Source: Thermovirgaceae bacterium (GTDB taxonomy: Bacteria > Synergistota > Synergistia > Synergistales > Thermovirgaceae). Taken from it: DNA of 36,792 nucleotides. Location of the stretch: assembly GCA_030656095.1 (NCBI GenBank), contig JAUSOU010000001.1, forward strand, positions 1 to 36,792, written 5' to 3'. Under the pieces are notes generated by a model. The model had not been told where the DNA came from. It made no database searches and saw only the letters and a list, made by a program, of their open reading frames with translations. Shown here in pieces: positions 26,754-35,314 of the stretch. Numbering within the stretch: position 1 is the stretch's first letter; every line of letters begins with the position of its first letter. The translations under genes were made by a program, and so were the position numbers.

Positions 26754-27542
26754 TTATGACATCCCTCCCTTCCATAGGGCAGTCGCGTAACCAACACCGA
26801 AAGGCGCCTCGTAGGATAAAACCTCAATTCCACTTCCGCCGGAAAGCCCTATAAGGCATAGTGCGGACCTAAGTCCGCACTCCCCAGCGTTCTGGATGGT
26901 AACAGCGGGGAGAGAAAAAACCGGAAAGGGGGATGACATTTCAAGTGATTCGAGGATTGTTCTGTCCAGCACCTCAGCGTCGGGGTGGTATCCTCCAGGA
27001 CCTTCATCATTCAGACAATGTGATAGATCTCCGCTTGCAAGAAGGGCCCATCCGGTTTTGGAGGAAAAAGTCCTGAGGTGGCAGCCCAGGTCAAAGGACT
27101 GTTTATATGATAGAGTCACCGGGTTCGCGAGTATCATCGGGGGAATGTATCCCAGGGCAAGCTGAAGAAAAACAAGGGAAACAACAGCAGCATAATCAAG
27201 GGAAAAAACTTTTTCCCGATGTTCGAGAACGGGAAAGATCGAGTTCAAATGAAGCGAAAGAGCCTTTCCCTCTTCCCCGGCACCCTCTACGACGGCGGAT
27301 GCGGTTCTGGCTCCGAATTCGGCGAGGTTTCCTGTAAATTTTTCAGCATGGATGATGGTAAAAGAGCTCCCGGTACTCGCATGAGGATCGAGCACCAATA
27401 AAAAATCCGGTCTTATCCCCTTCAAAGATCTCCCGACAGAGCGAAACGCCGAAACGGTCTTTCCGCAACTTGCTCTGGAAAGGGATGCAACCTGCGGTAC
27501 CAGGATAGGCGCATGCGGAACAAGGAAACCCAAAGACCACAT
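26754..27542 (-). CDS. class III extradiol dioxygenase (LigB-like) subunit associated with the AmmeMemoRadiSam cassette
   Basis: MWSLGFLVPHAPILVP, LVLDPHAST, LLASGDLSHCLNDEGPGGYHPDAEVLD, ECGLRSALCLIG, SYEAPFGVGYATALW; ATG at 27542 follows GGAGGGG; TTG at 27560 is the ORF-track start. Confidence 0.86.
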   Translation of the reverse strand: MWSLGFLVPHAPILVPQVASLSRASCGKTVSAFRSVGRSLKGIRPDFLLVLDPHASTGSSFTIIHAEKFTGNLAEFGARTASAVVEGAGEEGKALSLHLNSIFPVLEHREKVFSLDYAAVVSLVFLQLALGYIPPMILANPVTLSYKQSFDLGCHLRTFSSKTGWALLASGDLSHCLNDEGPGGYHPDAEVLDRTILESLEMSSPFPVFSLPAVTIQNAGECGLRSALCLIGLSGGSGIEVLSYEAPFGVGYATALWKGGMS

Positions 27543-27587
27543 AATAATCCCCTCCGGCAAATGACTTCGAAGACTCTGTTATCATGT

Positions 27588-27617
27588 ATTATGACAATAA
27601 GGGGCTTGTTAATCCAA
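27588..27617 (-). promoter_or_regulatory. candidate promoter for the AmmeMemoRadiSam cassette
   Basis: Minus strand TTGGAT - 18 bp - CATAAT, about 45 bp upstream of ATG 27542. Confidence 0.4.
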
Positions 27618-27681
27618 CGATATGAAAAACTCAATATCTTGCTTTAAGGGGTCTCGCATCTGGCCGATCCCCCCATTTTTG

Positions 27682-27694
27682 AGGGATTATCCCT
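27682..27694. promoter_or_regulatory. candidate operator palindrome AGGGAT-T-ATCCCT upstream of the HTH gene
   Basis: Perfect 6-bp inverted repeat with 1-nt centre, 19 bp before the GTG start at 27714. Confidence 0.35.
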
Positions 27695-27713
27695 GTACGG
27701 TTGGGAGGATATC

Positions 27714-28190
27714 GTGAATATTCCTAAGAATTGCGAGAAAAACGCTTCCCGTCTTTTTGAACTTGTTTCCGAAATGGAAGATATTTTGAAAAAAACCGGA
27801 AGAGCAAAAGACCACAGCGGGAAACGAATCTCAGATCCAGGGGTTGCCCTTCTGCCTGCGGTTGCCAATGTTCTGTCCCTTCCCCTCTCACAGGCAGCCC
27901 GGATCATTCTGATATCTTCGTTATTGAGAAGTACAGGCGGCGACCTTCATTGCAGGTTCAATGAACTCGCTGCGCTGTCCGGTCTCTCGGAAAGAACTGC
28001 ATATCGCGCCCTTAAGGAGATCAAGCAATCGGGGCTTTTCGAAATTCTTGCCACTCCGGGAGTCGGGGTGCAGATATCAGCCGACTGGCTCTGGAAAAGC
28101 ATGAGGGATGGGGCCAGAAAAATATTGGAGAAGGGAAAGACCAGCACCAAAGTGGATCACAAAATCAGCATCGCATCCCCGAAAGAATAA
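27714..28190 (+). CDS. uncharacterised winged helix-turn-helix protein
   Basis: GTG start preceded by GGGAGG; FNELAALSGLSERTAYRALKEIKQSGLFEIL reads as a wHTH (helix-turn-helix plus wing). Confidence 0.7.
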   Translation: MNIPKNCEKNASRLFELVSEMEDILKKTGRAKDHSGKRISDPGVALLPAVANVLSLPLSQAARIILISSLLRSTGGDLHCRFNELAALSGLSERTAYRALKEIKQSGLFEILATPGVGVQISADWLWKSMRDGARKILEKGKTSTKVDHKISIASPKE

Positions 28191-29254
28191 AACCTGTATT
28201 TTTCATTTACAGCCACCCTGTATGCCCTCATTGTCAAATCGAGACCGGCAAAAGCGGAAACGAGCATTATAAGGGAGCTTCGGGGGATGTGAAAATTTGT
28301 TATCATTGCGTCAACGGTTTTGAATCTGTAACCAGGGTAGAAAAAAGCTCTGGTGGAGAAAGAACCTGGGGCCACTTCTCCATTTTCCATTGTCCTGCTT
28401 TCAAGTGCCCTTACGACTGTTGTTCCTACCGCAATTACCCTTCCCCCGGATGACTTGACCTTCCTCACAATAGCGCCGGTTTCCTCCGGGATAAAACAAT
28501 CCTCGGAATGCATCATGTGCTGCCGGATGTCGGCGGTCTTGACAGGACTGAACGTCCCAAGGCCTACATTAAGGGTTATCCTCCCTGTTTCGATCCCCAT
28601 GGCCCCGATCTCCGAGAGAAGGGAAGGAGTGAAATGCAGTCCGGCGGTTGGAGCGGCGACGGAGCCGTTCTGTCTGGCATAGACAGTCTGGTATCTTTCA
28701 GGGTCCACAGCAACGTTTTTTATGTAAGGGGGAAGAGGGACATTGCCGCATCTTTCAATGAATGAAGCAACGTCCAAACCTTCCGGGAATGAACAGATCC
28801 TTGTCCCTTCATCCCCATGCCCAAGAATTCTTACTGCCACCCCTTCGGCCAGAAGTACTGTTTGCCCGGGAGGTGCTTTTCTGCCTGGCCGGACAAGCAC
28901 CTCCCAGAGTTCACCTTCAGGTTTTGAAAGAGGTTTCAGCAGAAATATCTCCAGACGGGATGTTCCATCGACCTTCCTGCCGGTTAATCGGGCCTTGATA
29001 ACCCGGGTATCGTTGAGAATTATCGCATCCCCGGGGTTCAAAAAAGAGACGAACTGTCTGAAAATAACGTGGCGGATAGTTCCGGTGGAGCGTTCAAGCA
29101 CGAGAAGTCTTGATGAATCCCTCGGTTCCAGTGGAACCTGCGCTATCATCTCCTCCGGAAGATCGTAGCTGTAACTGTCCAGGTTGAAATGATCGGAGCA
29201 GGGTTCTTCCCCTTTACCGGCCGGCGGAAGAGCCGGGCTTGTACTTTCCGTCAT
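28157..29254 (-). CDS. queA: S-adenosylmethionine:tRNA ribosyltransferase-isomerase
   Basis: DSYSYDLPEEMIAQVPLEPRDSSRLLVL, TAGLHFTPSLL, THVGLGTF-like TLNVGLGTFSPV, GTTVVRALES, NFHIPRSSLIMLVSAFAG, YRFYSFGDAMLI; ORF-track start at 29461 runs into spoIID. Confidence 0.96.
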   Translation of the reverse strand: MTESTSPALPPAGKGEEPCSDHFNLDSYSYDLPEEMIAQVPLEPRDSSRLLVLERSTGTIRHVIFRQFVSFLNPGDAIILNDTRVIKARLTGRKVDGTSRLEIFLLKPLSKPEGELWEVLVRPGRKAPPGQTVLLAEGVAVRILGHGDEGTRICSFPEGLDVASFIERCGNVPLPPYIKNVAVDPERYQTVYARQNGSVAAPTAGLHFTPSLLSEIGAMGIETGRITLNVGLGTFSPVKTADIRQHMMHSEDCFIPEETGAIVRKVKSSGGRVIAVGTTVVRALESRTMENGEVAPGSFSTRAFFYPGYRFKTVDAMITNFHIPRSSLIMLVSAFAGLDLTMRAYRVAVNEKYRFYSFGDAMLIL

Positions 29255-29256
29255 TT

Positions 29257-30648
29257 TCAGTAGGTAACCTTTTCCATGCTTGTTCCGGGGAAGTAGTGCT
29301 GAAGAATTCTGCAGTGATCCCAGCCGGATTCGGCCAAACTCTTTGCGCCCCACTGCGACATGCCGACACCGTGCCCCCAGCCCCTGCCTGAAAACGTGAT
29401 TGCGTCTCCCGCAGAGGCTGGAGCCTTCAGCGCGGGAGCAGCCAACACGAGGGTAGTGCATCCGCTCTGCCTTTCAAGGGCTTTCTTGAGGTGTATGCTT
29501 CTTCTTTCAGGCCTAAGGAGCATGTCCATGAGCTCCTCCGAAGTAAAAACGCCCTTCTGGGTAAGTGAAATAAGGAGCTGTTCATCCTGGGGCGTCAGAG
29601 GGACAGGCTCGTTTCCGGAAACTGCAGGAGATGATATCGTCCTGGTTTGAGGAGGAACCGAAGGAGAGCTTTCCACGATGGTGAAAAACGTGCTCCTGAT
29701 CCTGTCGTTTCCCATAAATGTTCGGAATTGGCTTGACTTGATCGTCACTATCCCGGCTGTGCCCTTGAGCGTTATGGTTTCCGCTCTTCCGGCCCTATCG
29801 GTTGAACTGATTTCGAGAGCGGTCAGATCGCCGATCTTTATGTCCTTTGAATAGAGGACTCTCTGGATCTCGGAAAGTCTCAGGGTTGTCAGCCAGCGGG
29901 AATAAGGAGATTCATACTGTATGGGTTCCGGTTTGCCCTGGAGATACGGGATGCTCGACCCCCATACGGAAGCCACATTGGCTGTATGGCCGCCGCTGTC
30001 GGCATGGTAAAAGGTAGCAGCATATGAACCCTGGTATTTGAGGACCATACCCCTTGTGGAATCAACGGCCTCGGATAATGTGGGATCCTCGGCGTTGACT
30101 CCCCTGTAAACCTGGCAGTGATCCGTGGCGCATAGATCAAACCCGCTGGCCCCGTGTTTGTTTCTGCTTCTGAATGCGTATGTTCTTGCAATAATGGCCT
30201 GGGCCTTCAGTGATTCCATCGGCCAAACCGGGTTTACTTCCATCTTCAGTACACCCTTCAGGTAATCCTCCACCCCGATAACATTGACGACGTTGAAGCC
30301 TCTGCCCTCGCCAACCAGACGAAAGTGGCCCCGGTAAGGACGATTGTTCCAGTAAATGAGTCCCGTGCTTTGGATAGTTACCGGAAGTTTGAGCTTTGCG
30401 GAGCCTGCGCTGACTATCCCCGAAGAGCTGAGTGCGACCTGAACCGGCGATTTGAATGTTGCACTCTCACCGGAAGCGCCTGTCAGGGTCAGCGGTGCGC
30501 TTTTTGCAGAGAAAGCGGCTTTGTCGTCACCTGTCGATATGCCAACAGAGATGATCCCGGCGGAAGAAGCAGGGGCCTGTTGCACGGAAGCCGCCAGAAA
30601 AAATGCGATCACAAATATCCAAACAGAATGCGCTGTAATTTTCCTCAT
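29257..30648 (-). CDS. SpoIID/LytB domain protein
   Basis: Signal-like N-terminus MRKITAHSVWIFVIAFFLAAS; VEDYLKGVLKMEVNPVWPMESLKAQAIIARTYA; YHADSGGHT; GRGWGHGVGMSQWGA. Confidence 0.92.
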   Translation of the reverse strand: MRKITAHSVWIFVIAFFLAASVQQAPASSAGIISVGISTGDDKAAFSAKSAPLTLTGASGESATFKSPVQVALSSSGIVSAGSAKLKLPVTIQSTGLIYWNNRPYRGHFRLVGEGRGFNVVNVIGVEDYLKGVLKMEVNPVWPMESLKAQAIIARTYAFRSRNKHGASGFDLCATDHCQVYRGVNAEDPTLSEAVDSTRGMVLKYQGSYAATFYHADSGGHTANVASVWGSSIPYLQGKPEPIQYESPYSRWLTTLRLSEIQRVLYSKDIKIGDLTALEISSTDRAGRAETITLKGTAGIVTIKSSQFRTFMGNDRIRSTFFTIVESSPSVPPQTRTISSPAVSGNEPVPLTPQDEQLLISLTQKGVFTSEELMDMLLRPERRSIHLKKALERQSGCTTLVLAAPALKAPASAGDAITFSGRGWGHGVGMSQWGAKSLAESGWDHCRILQHYFPGTSMEKVTY

Positions 30649-30676
30649 TTCACTCTCTCCAAACAAGAATAGGTTA

Positions 30677-31744
30677 TTAAAATTCAGGATCTGCCGCTTC
30701 GTCTTCTTCAAGCAAAAATGTCCTCTGATCCGTTGCCATCTCAACTGGATATTCAATGTCCAGACAGCCATAACCATTCCGGGTCGCCTTGCGTCCCCTT
30801 GGGGTTCTCTCAATAAATCCTTTCTGGATCAGAAATGGTTCGTAGATATCTTCTATGGTTTGGGCTTCTTCGTTGAGGGCGGCGGAAAGAGTTGAAAGCC
30901 CCACGGGACCTCCGCCGAAAAGATCAATCACCGCATAAAGGTATCTGCGATCCCGTTCATCCATTCCGACAGAATCGACTCCAAGCATATTCAGCGCGGT
31001 TCTGGCGAGATTGACGTCGATCGACGACTCGCAGCGGACTTCCGCCACGTCACGGACCCTTCTAAGCAGGCGGAGAGCAACCCGTGGCGTTCCCCTGGCG
31101 CTTTTTGCGATGACCATAGCTGCTTCACTTGATATGTCTATGGACAAAAGTCGAGCCCCTCTGACAATAATGGTTGAAACGTCCTCGGGAGCATAAAGCT
31201 CCAGCTGTTCAACTATGCCAAACCTTGCTCGAAGAGGTGATGTCAGCAGGCCAAGGCGCGTAGTTGCCCCCACTAGCGTAAAAGGGGGCAGTTGAAGACG
31301 TATGTTTCTCGCAAGCGGTCCTTTCCCCACTATTATGTCAAGAAAAAAATCCTCCATCCCGGGGTAAAGAACCTCCTCAACCGCGGGGGAAAGACGGTGA
31401 ATTTCATCGATGAAAAGCACATCGTTGGGCTGAAGATTTGAAAGAATGGCGGCAAGATCTCCTGCCCTTTCAAGAGCAGGTCCGGAAGTAACCCTGAACT
31501 GCCCTCTCATCTCGTTGGCTATGATCCCCGCAAGTGTTGTTTTGCCAAGACCCGGGGGACCGTAAAAAAGACAGTGGTCAAGGGGCTCACCTCGTTTTCG
31601 GGCAGCCTGTATGTATATTCCAAGCTTGTTTTTGAGGTCTCCCTGCCCGATGAACTCAGCGAGACTGGCGGGCCTGAAACCGGAAATGTTCTCCTCTATT
31701 ATTCCAGCGGCTGTTTCGGTCAATTTTTCAGGGATCTCATTCAA
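30677..31744 (-). CDS. ruvB: Holliday junction branch migration DNA helicase RuvB
   Basis: [86 protein letters not shown]. Confidence 0.98.
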   Translation of the reverse strand: MNEIPEKLTETAAGIIEENISGFRPASLAEFIGQGDLKNKLGIYIQAARKRGEPLDHCLFYGPPGLGKTTLAGIIANEMRGQFRVTSGPALERAGDLAAILSNLQPNDVLFIDEIHRLSPAVEEVLYPGMEDFFLDIIVGKGPLARNIRLQLPPFTLVGATTRLGLLTSPLRARFGIVEQLELYAPEDVSTIIVRGARLLSIDISSEAAMVIAKSARGTPRVALRLLRRVRDVAEVRCESSIDVNLARTALNMLGVDSVGMDERDRRYLYAVIDLFGGGPVGLSTLSAALNEEAQTIEDIYEPFLIQKGFIERTPRGRKATRNGYGCLDIEYPVEMATDQRTFLLEEDEAADPEF

Positions 31745-31753
31745 ACGAACACC

Positions 31754-32362
31754 TCAGTTTCTTCGCAATTCGCTCAGGGCTTCGCGGAGAAGATCCTCCG
31801 GCGATCCGGGTATTTTCCCGAGTCTGTCGATAACCCTGGAAACCGCAGGGCGCGACTCAACCCTGGTAAAACCAAGAGTCTCGAGTGCCTGGTATACGAA
31901 CATCACCTGGTCGTCGCTGTCGGTCGAAGCCATGTCTGAGATTATTCCGAACCCTGTTTTTTCAATATTCTGCTTCAACTCGAAACAAAGCCTTTCCGCG
32001 GTTTTTTTACCGACTCCCGGAACCTGGCAGAGCACGCTGCTGCGGGCTGAAGTGATGGAGTTGATTATTTCCCTGAAGTCCAGCGTTCGCATAATGGCGA
32101 TCGCAACTTTTGATCCCACGCCGCGGACCTTCAGCAACAGGTGAAAAAGCAGCCTCTCCTCCTTATCCATAAAGCCGAAAAGTGCTGGACCAGCATCGCT
32201 TACTTGAAGACAGGTCAAAACTCTGATATTTTCCTCGGAGGATGCCTCGCGGAAAACGCTTTTCGAGCACATCAGAAAAAAACCAATCCCGCCAACTTCG
32301 ATCCCTATTCCTTCGCTGTCGATGCTGGATACTTTGCCCTCCAGGCTGTAGAGCAATCTCAA
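31754..32362 (-). CDS. ruvA: Holliday junction branch migration protein RuvA
   Basis: GKVSSIDSEGIGIEVGGIGFFL, LLLKVRGVGSKVAIAIM, VPGVGKKTAERLCFEL; 4-nt overlap with ruvC. Confidence 0.95.
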   Translation of the reverse strand: MRLLYSLEGKVSSIDSEGIGIEVGGIGFFLMCSKSVFREASSEENIRVLTCLQVSDAGPALFGFMDKEERLLFHLLLKVRGVGSKVAIAIMRTLDFREIINSITSARSSVLCQVPGVGKKTAERLCFELKQNIEKTGFGIISDMASTDSDDQVMFVYQALETLGFTRVESRPAVSRVIDRLGKIPGSPEDLLREALSELRRN

Positions 32363-32862
32363 TCACCGCTTTTCGTTTTCTTGTTAAAATCCCAAAGGGC
32401 AAGCCCGGTAACAGCTATGGCCAGAGCATCGGCGGCATCATCCTGGCAGGGAACGCTGCCCATATTCAATATCCTTGAGATCATTTGCTGTACCTGGCGT
32501 TTTTCCGCCCTTCCGTTTCCGCAAACAGACATTTTGACTTCGGCCGGTTTGGGTTGAACTACAGGGATCTTATGTCTGGCGGCCAGAAGGAGAACGACAC
32601 CGCGTATTTGAAATATGTATTCTGCGGTGGTCGTATTTTTACCGAAATACAGCCGTTCCACGGAAATCAGGTCGGGGCGGGCCTCCGAAATCAGAGCATC
32701 AAGGCGATCAAAAAGGTAGAGAATTCTTGCCTCCAAGGGTTCGTCCGGTGAAGTGAAAAGACATCCATAGGATCCTGCTGAATATTTGGCAGCCTCCTGG
32801 AAAACAATTCCGTAACCCATTCTTGCGATCCCGGGGTCAATGCCGAAACAGGTCCGGTCCAT
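32359..32862 (-). CDS. ruvC: crossover junction endodeoxyribonuclease RuvC
   Basis: CFGIDPGIARMGYGIV, SVERLYFGKNTTTAEYIFQIRGVVLLLA, QDDAADALAIAV. Confidence 0.96.
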   Translation of the reverse strand: MDRTCFGIDPGIARMGYGIVFQEAAKYSAGSYGCLFTSPDEPLEARILYLFDRLDALISEARPDLISVERLYFGKNTTTAEYIFQIRGVVLLLAARHKIPVVQPKPAEVKMSVCGNGRAEKRQVQQMISRILNMGSVPCQDDAADALAIAVTGLALWDFNKKTKSGD

Positions 32863-32867
32863 TAAGA

Positions 32868-33620
32868 TTAACCGGCGATTTCTTCCATGATATCATCGGG
32901 AATATCGAAGTTTGCATGGACATTCTGGACATCGTCGTTGTCCTCCAGAGTTTCAAGAAAACGGAGGATCTTTTCAGCTTCCGCCCTTGTCTTTACCTCG
33001 ACCGTTGTCTTGGGAACCATCACCATCTCGGATCCTTCCACTGCATAACCGGCAGAGATGAGGGCCTCCCTGACCTGGCTCATCAAAGCGGGGTCGCATA
33101 TTACGCTATAATCCTGGCCATTGTTCTCGAGATCATCCGCTCCGGCCTCAAGGCATGCCATAAGTAACTCTTCTTCGTTGAGACCCTTTCCAATAACGGA
33201 TATGGAACCCTTTCTCTGGAAAATCCATGAAACGCAGCCGGCCTCGCCGAGAGATCCTCCAGCCCTGCTGAAAAGAAACCTGATCTCCGAGGCCGTTCTG
33301 TTCTTGTTGTCCGTAAGCGCATCAACAAGAATCGCAACTCCCCCGGTGCCGTATCCTTCATAGGACATCTCCTCGTAGGAAACGCCATCCATTCCGCCCG
33401 AGCCTTTCTTGATAGCCTTTTCAATGGTGTCGACGGGAACGTTGGCTCCTCTTGCGCGCTCTACGGCAGACTTGAGGCTGGCATTCATGGCAATATCCGA
33501 GCCTCCATTCCTGGAGGCCACCATGACAGCCCTGATGTACTTCTGGAAGGCCTTTCCTCTCTTTGCGTCCTGTGCTGATTTACGGTGCTTTATATTTGCC
33601 CATTTGGAATGTCCCGACAT
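32868..33620 (-). CDS. YebC/PmpR family DNA-binding protein
   Basis: MSGHSKWANIKHRKSAQDAKRGKAFQKY; YEGYGTGGVAILVDALTDNKNRTASEIR. Confidence 0.97.
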   Translation of the reverse strand: MSGHSKWANIKHRKSAQDAKRGKAFQKYIRAVMVASRNGGSDIAMNASLKSAVERARGANVPVDTIEKAIKKGSGGMDGVSYEEMSYEGYGTGGVAILVDALTDNKNRTASEIRFLFSRAGGSLGEAGCVSWIFQRKGSISVIGKGLNEEELLMACLEAGADDLENNGQDYSVICDPALMSQVREALISAGYAVEGSEMVMVPKTTVEVKTRAEAEKILRFLETLEDNDDVQNVHANFDIPDDIMEEIAG

Positions 33621-33626
33621 TTATTA

Positions 33627-34388
33627 TCACTCCTGTCGCTCTGCCAGTTTTGCATCAATTATGCATATGGGAGCTGAGGTTCGCTTATGAGCGGAGCGGG
33701 TAAAAGCAGACTCGATCCTTTTAGCCACGTCCTGTTCGGCATCACCTGTCGCGAGGTATCTGTCGATCTGCAGATATGTCAAACCGAGTTCCTCCTCGTC
33801 CGTCTGGCCGGGCAGGAGGCCCGCTGAGGGAGGTTTTTTGATTATTCCGGGTGGAACTCCGAGTTCCCTGGCGATCTGAAGGACCTCGCCCTTGAGAAGA
33901 TCACCAAGCGGGAGAATATCGACCCCTGAATCTCCGTATTTGGTGAAGTAACCCAATGAAATTTCGGCCTTGTTTCCAGTCCCGCAAACGATAAGGTTAT
34001 TCAGCTGGCCGATACAGTAAAGGGTAGTCATTCTGAGGCGGGGTTTCAGATTCGCAAGGTGCAGTCCCTGTTCGGAAGAGATGTTGAAGGGAAGGGCACG
34101 CAACAGGGTATCGTAAGTTTCAGTAAGTTCCACCTTTAGCCAGGGAAGGTTGAATTCTTCCACGACCTTCATCGCGTCCTCCAGGTCCTCTCCGGCGCTG
34201 TGGCAGGGCATAATTACCGCAAGCATCCTGTTCCCGCAAACCATCTTGAGAAGACCGGCTACAACGGCGGAATCTATACCGCCGCTCAGTCCGACAATTC
34301 CTCCTGATTTACCGGAATCTCTTAATCTTTCGGTTATCCATTCCGAAATATTCCGGACAAGGTGCTTTGCGTCCCTGTATATCGTCAT
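33627..34388 (-). CDS. nadE: NAD+ synthase, ammonia-type single-domain
   Basis: IVGLSGGIDSAVVAGLL, VCGTGNKAEISLGYFTKYGDSGVDILPLGDLLKGEV; no glutaminase domain; ATG at 34388 preferred because the track start 34442 sits at a candidate promoter. Confidence 0.93.
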   Translation of the reverse strand: MTIYRDAKHLVRNISEWITERLRDSGKSGGIVGLSGGIDSAVVAGLLKMVCGNRMLAVIMPCHSAGEDLEDAMKVVEEFNLPWLKVELTETYDTLLRALPFNISSEQGLHLANLKPRLRMTTLYCIGQLNNLIVCGTGNKAEISLGYFTKYGDSGVDILPLGDLLKGEVLQIARELGVPPGIIKKPPSAGLLPGQTDEEELGLTYLQIDRYLATGDAEQDVAKRIESAFTRSAHKRTSAPICIIDAKLAERQE

Positions 34389-34432
34389 TTTCGCCACGCT
34401 CCGTTGAACAGGGTCAGAAGGGTTCATACGAT

Positions 34433-34461
34433 ATTCTAGCATAGTCGGACTTGAGTATTAA
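34433..34461 (-). promoter_or_regulatory. candidate promoter for nadE
   Basis: Minus strand TTAATA - 17 bp - TAGAAT with upstream TG (TGCTAGAAT); -35 overlaps the stop of the preceding C-N hydrolase gene. Confidence 0.5.
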
Positions 34462-35267
34462 TGAAGGGATGTAAGGGGGGCATACAGTAACGGATTCATC
34501 CCGCGGGTAAACGGAAATTTGTTGCGGGTTTCCTGAAGGAGGGAAGGGGTGATCTCAACGGTCATGATCTTCTCCTCACTTTCGGAGCACTGTGTCAGAA
34601 TGATTCCGTCCGGCGCAACCGCCAGGGAGTGTCCCCCGTATTGATCTCCGCCTCCCTCCCCGCATCTGTTGCAGCCAATTACGAAAATCTGGTTCTCAAT
34701 TGCCCTTGCCCTGAGTAGGGTCGTCCAGTGATCAATCCGGGGGACAGGCCACTGTGCAGGTACAAACAGAATATCCGTTCCGGCAAGGGCAAGAGATCTG
34801 ATAAATTCTGGAAACCTGATGTCGTAACATATGGCCGCCGCCGCGGTAATGCCGTATAGATCGAACAGAAGGGGGTGATCTCCGGGTGAGAAGTGGATGG
34901 GTTCATCCAGAAGAGGGAAGAGATGGCCCTTGTCGTAGGAACCTTTCAATGAGCCAGTGTCGTCGATAACATGGCAGCGGTTAAACATTGCCCCGGAAGA
35001 GGGGTCTTTGCATGGCATGCTTCCTCCTACTATGCTCAATCCTTTCTTTTTTGACGCGTACATCAGCATTGCCAGAGCATCCGGACTTGACAGTGAATGT
35101 TCCCGCATTCTGGGGTTGTCGTAGGAACAGGTCCAGAGCTCAGGCAATACCACTACCGAAGGTCCGTCGGGCAGAGAATCAAGCCTGGCTTTCATTTTGG
35201 AAATATTTTCCTCGGGGTTGCCCCATATAACATCTGACTGGATAATGTGAATGGTAATGGTTTTCAA
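34458..35267 (-). CDS. carbon-nitrogen hydrolase, Nit2/omega-amidase-like
   Basis: Catalytic Glu (VVLPELWTCSYD), Lys (GSYDKGHLFP) and Cys (AICYDIRFPEFIRSLALAG); TTG at 35267 preceded by AAGGGGG; ATG at 35294 is an alternative. Confidence 0.88.
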   Translation of the reverse strand: MKTITIHIIQSDVIWGNPEENISKMKARLDSLPDGPSVVVLPELWTCSYDNPRMREHSLSSPDALAMLMYASKKKGLSIVGGSMPCKDPSSGAMFNRCHVIDDTGSLKGSYDKGHLFPLLDEPIHFSPGDHPLLFDLYGITAAAAICYDIRFPEFIRSLALAGTDILFVPAQWPVPRIDHWTTLLRARAIENQIFVIGCNRCGEGGGDQYGGHSLAVAPDGIILTQCSESEEKIMTVEITPSLLQETRNKFPFTRGMNPLLYAPLTSLH

Positions 35268-35314
35268 AAATCTTCCCCCTTTAATTACATCCATCTTTTA
35301 CGGGAGGTCGTGTT

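Noticed and set aside
29255-29461. 5' extension of the queA ORF into spoIID
   Set aside because: QueA homology begins just after the internal ATG at 29254; the upstream translation is antihomologous and overlaps the SpoIID C-terminal motif GRGWGHG
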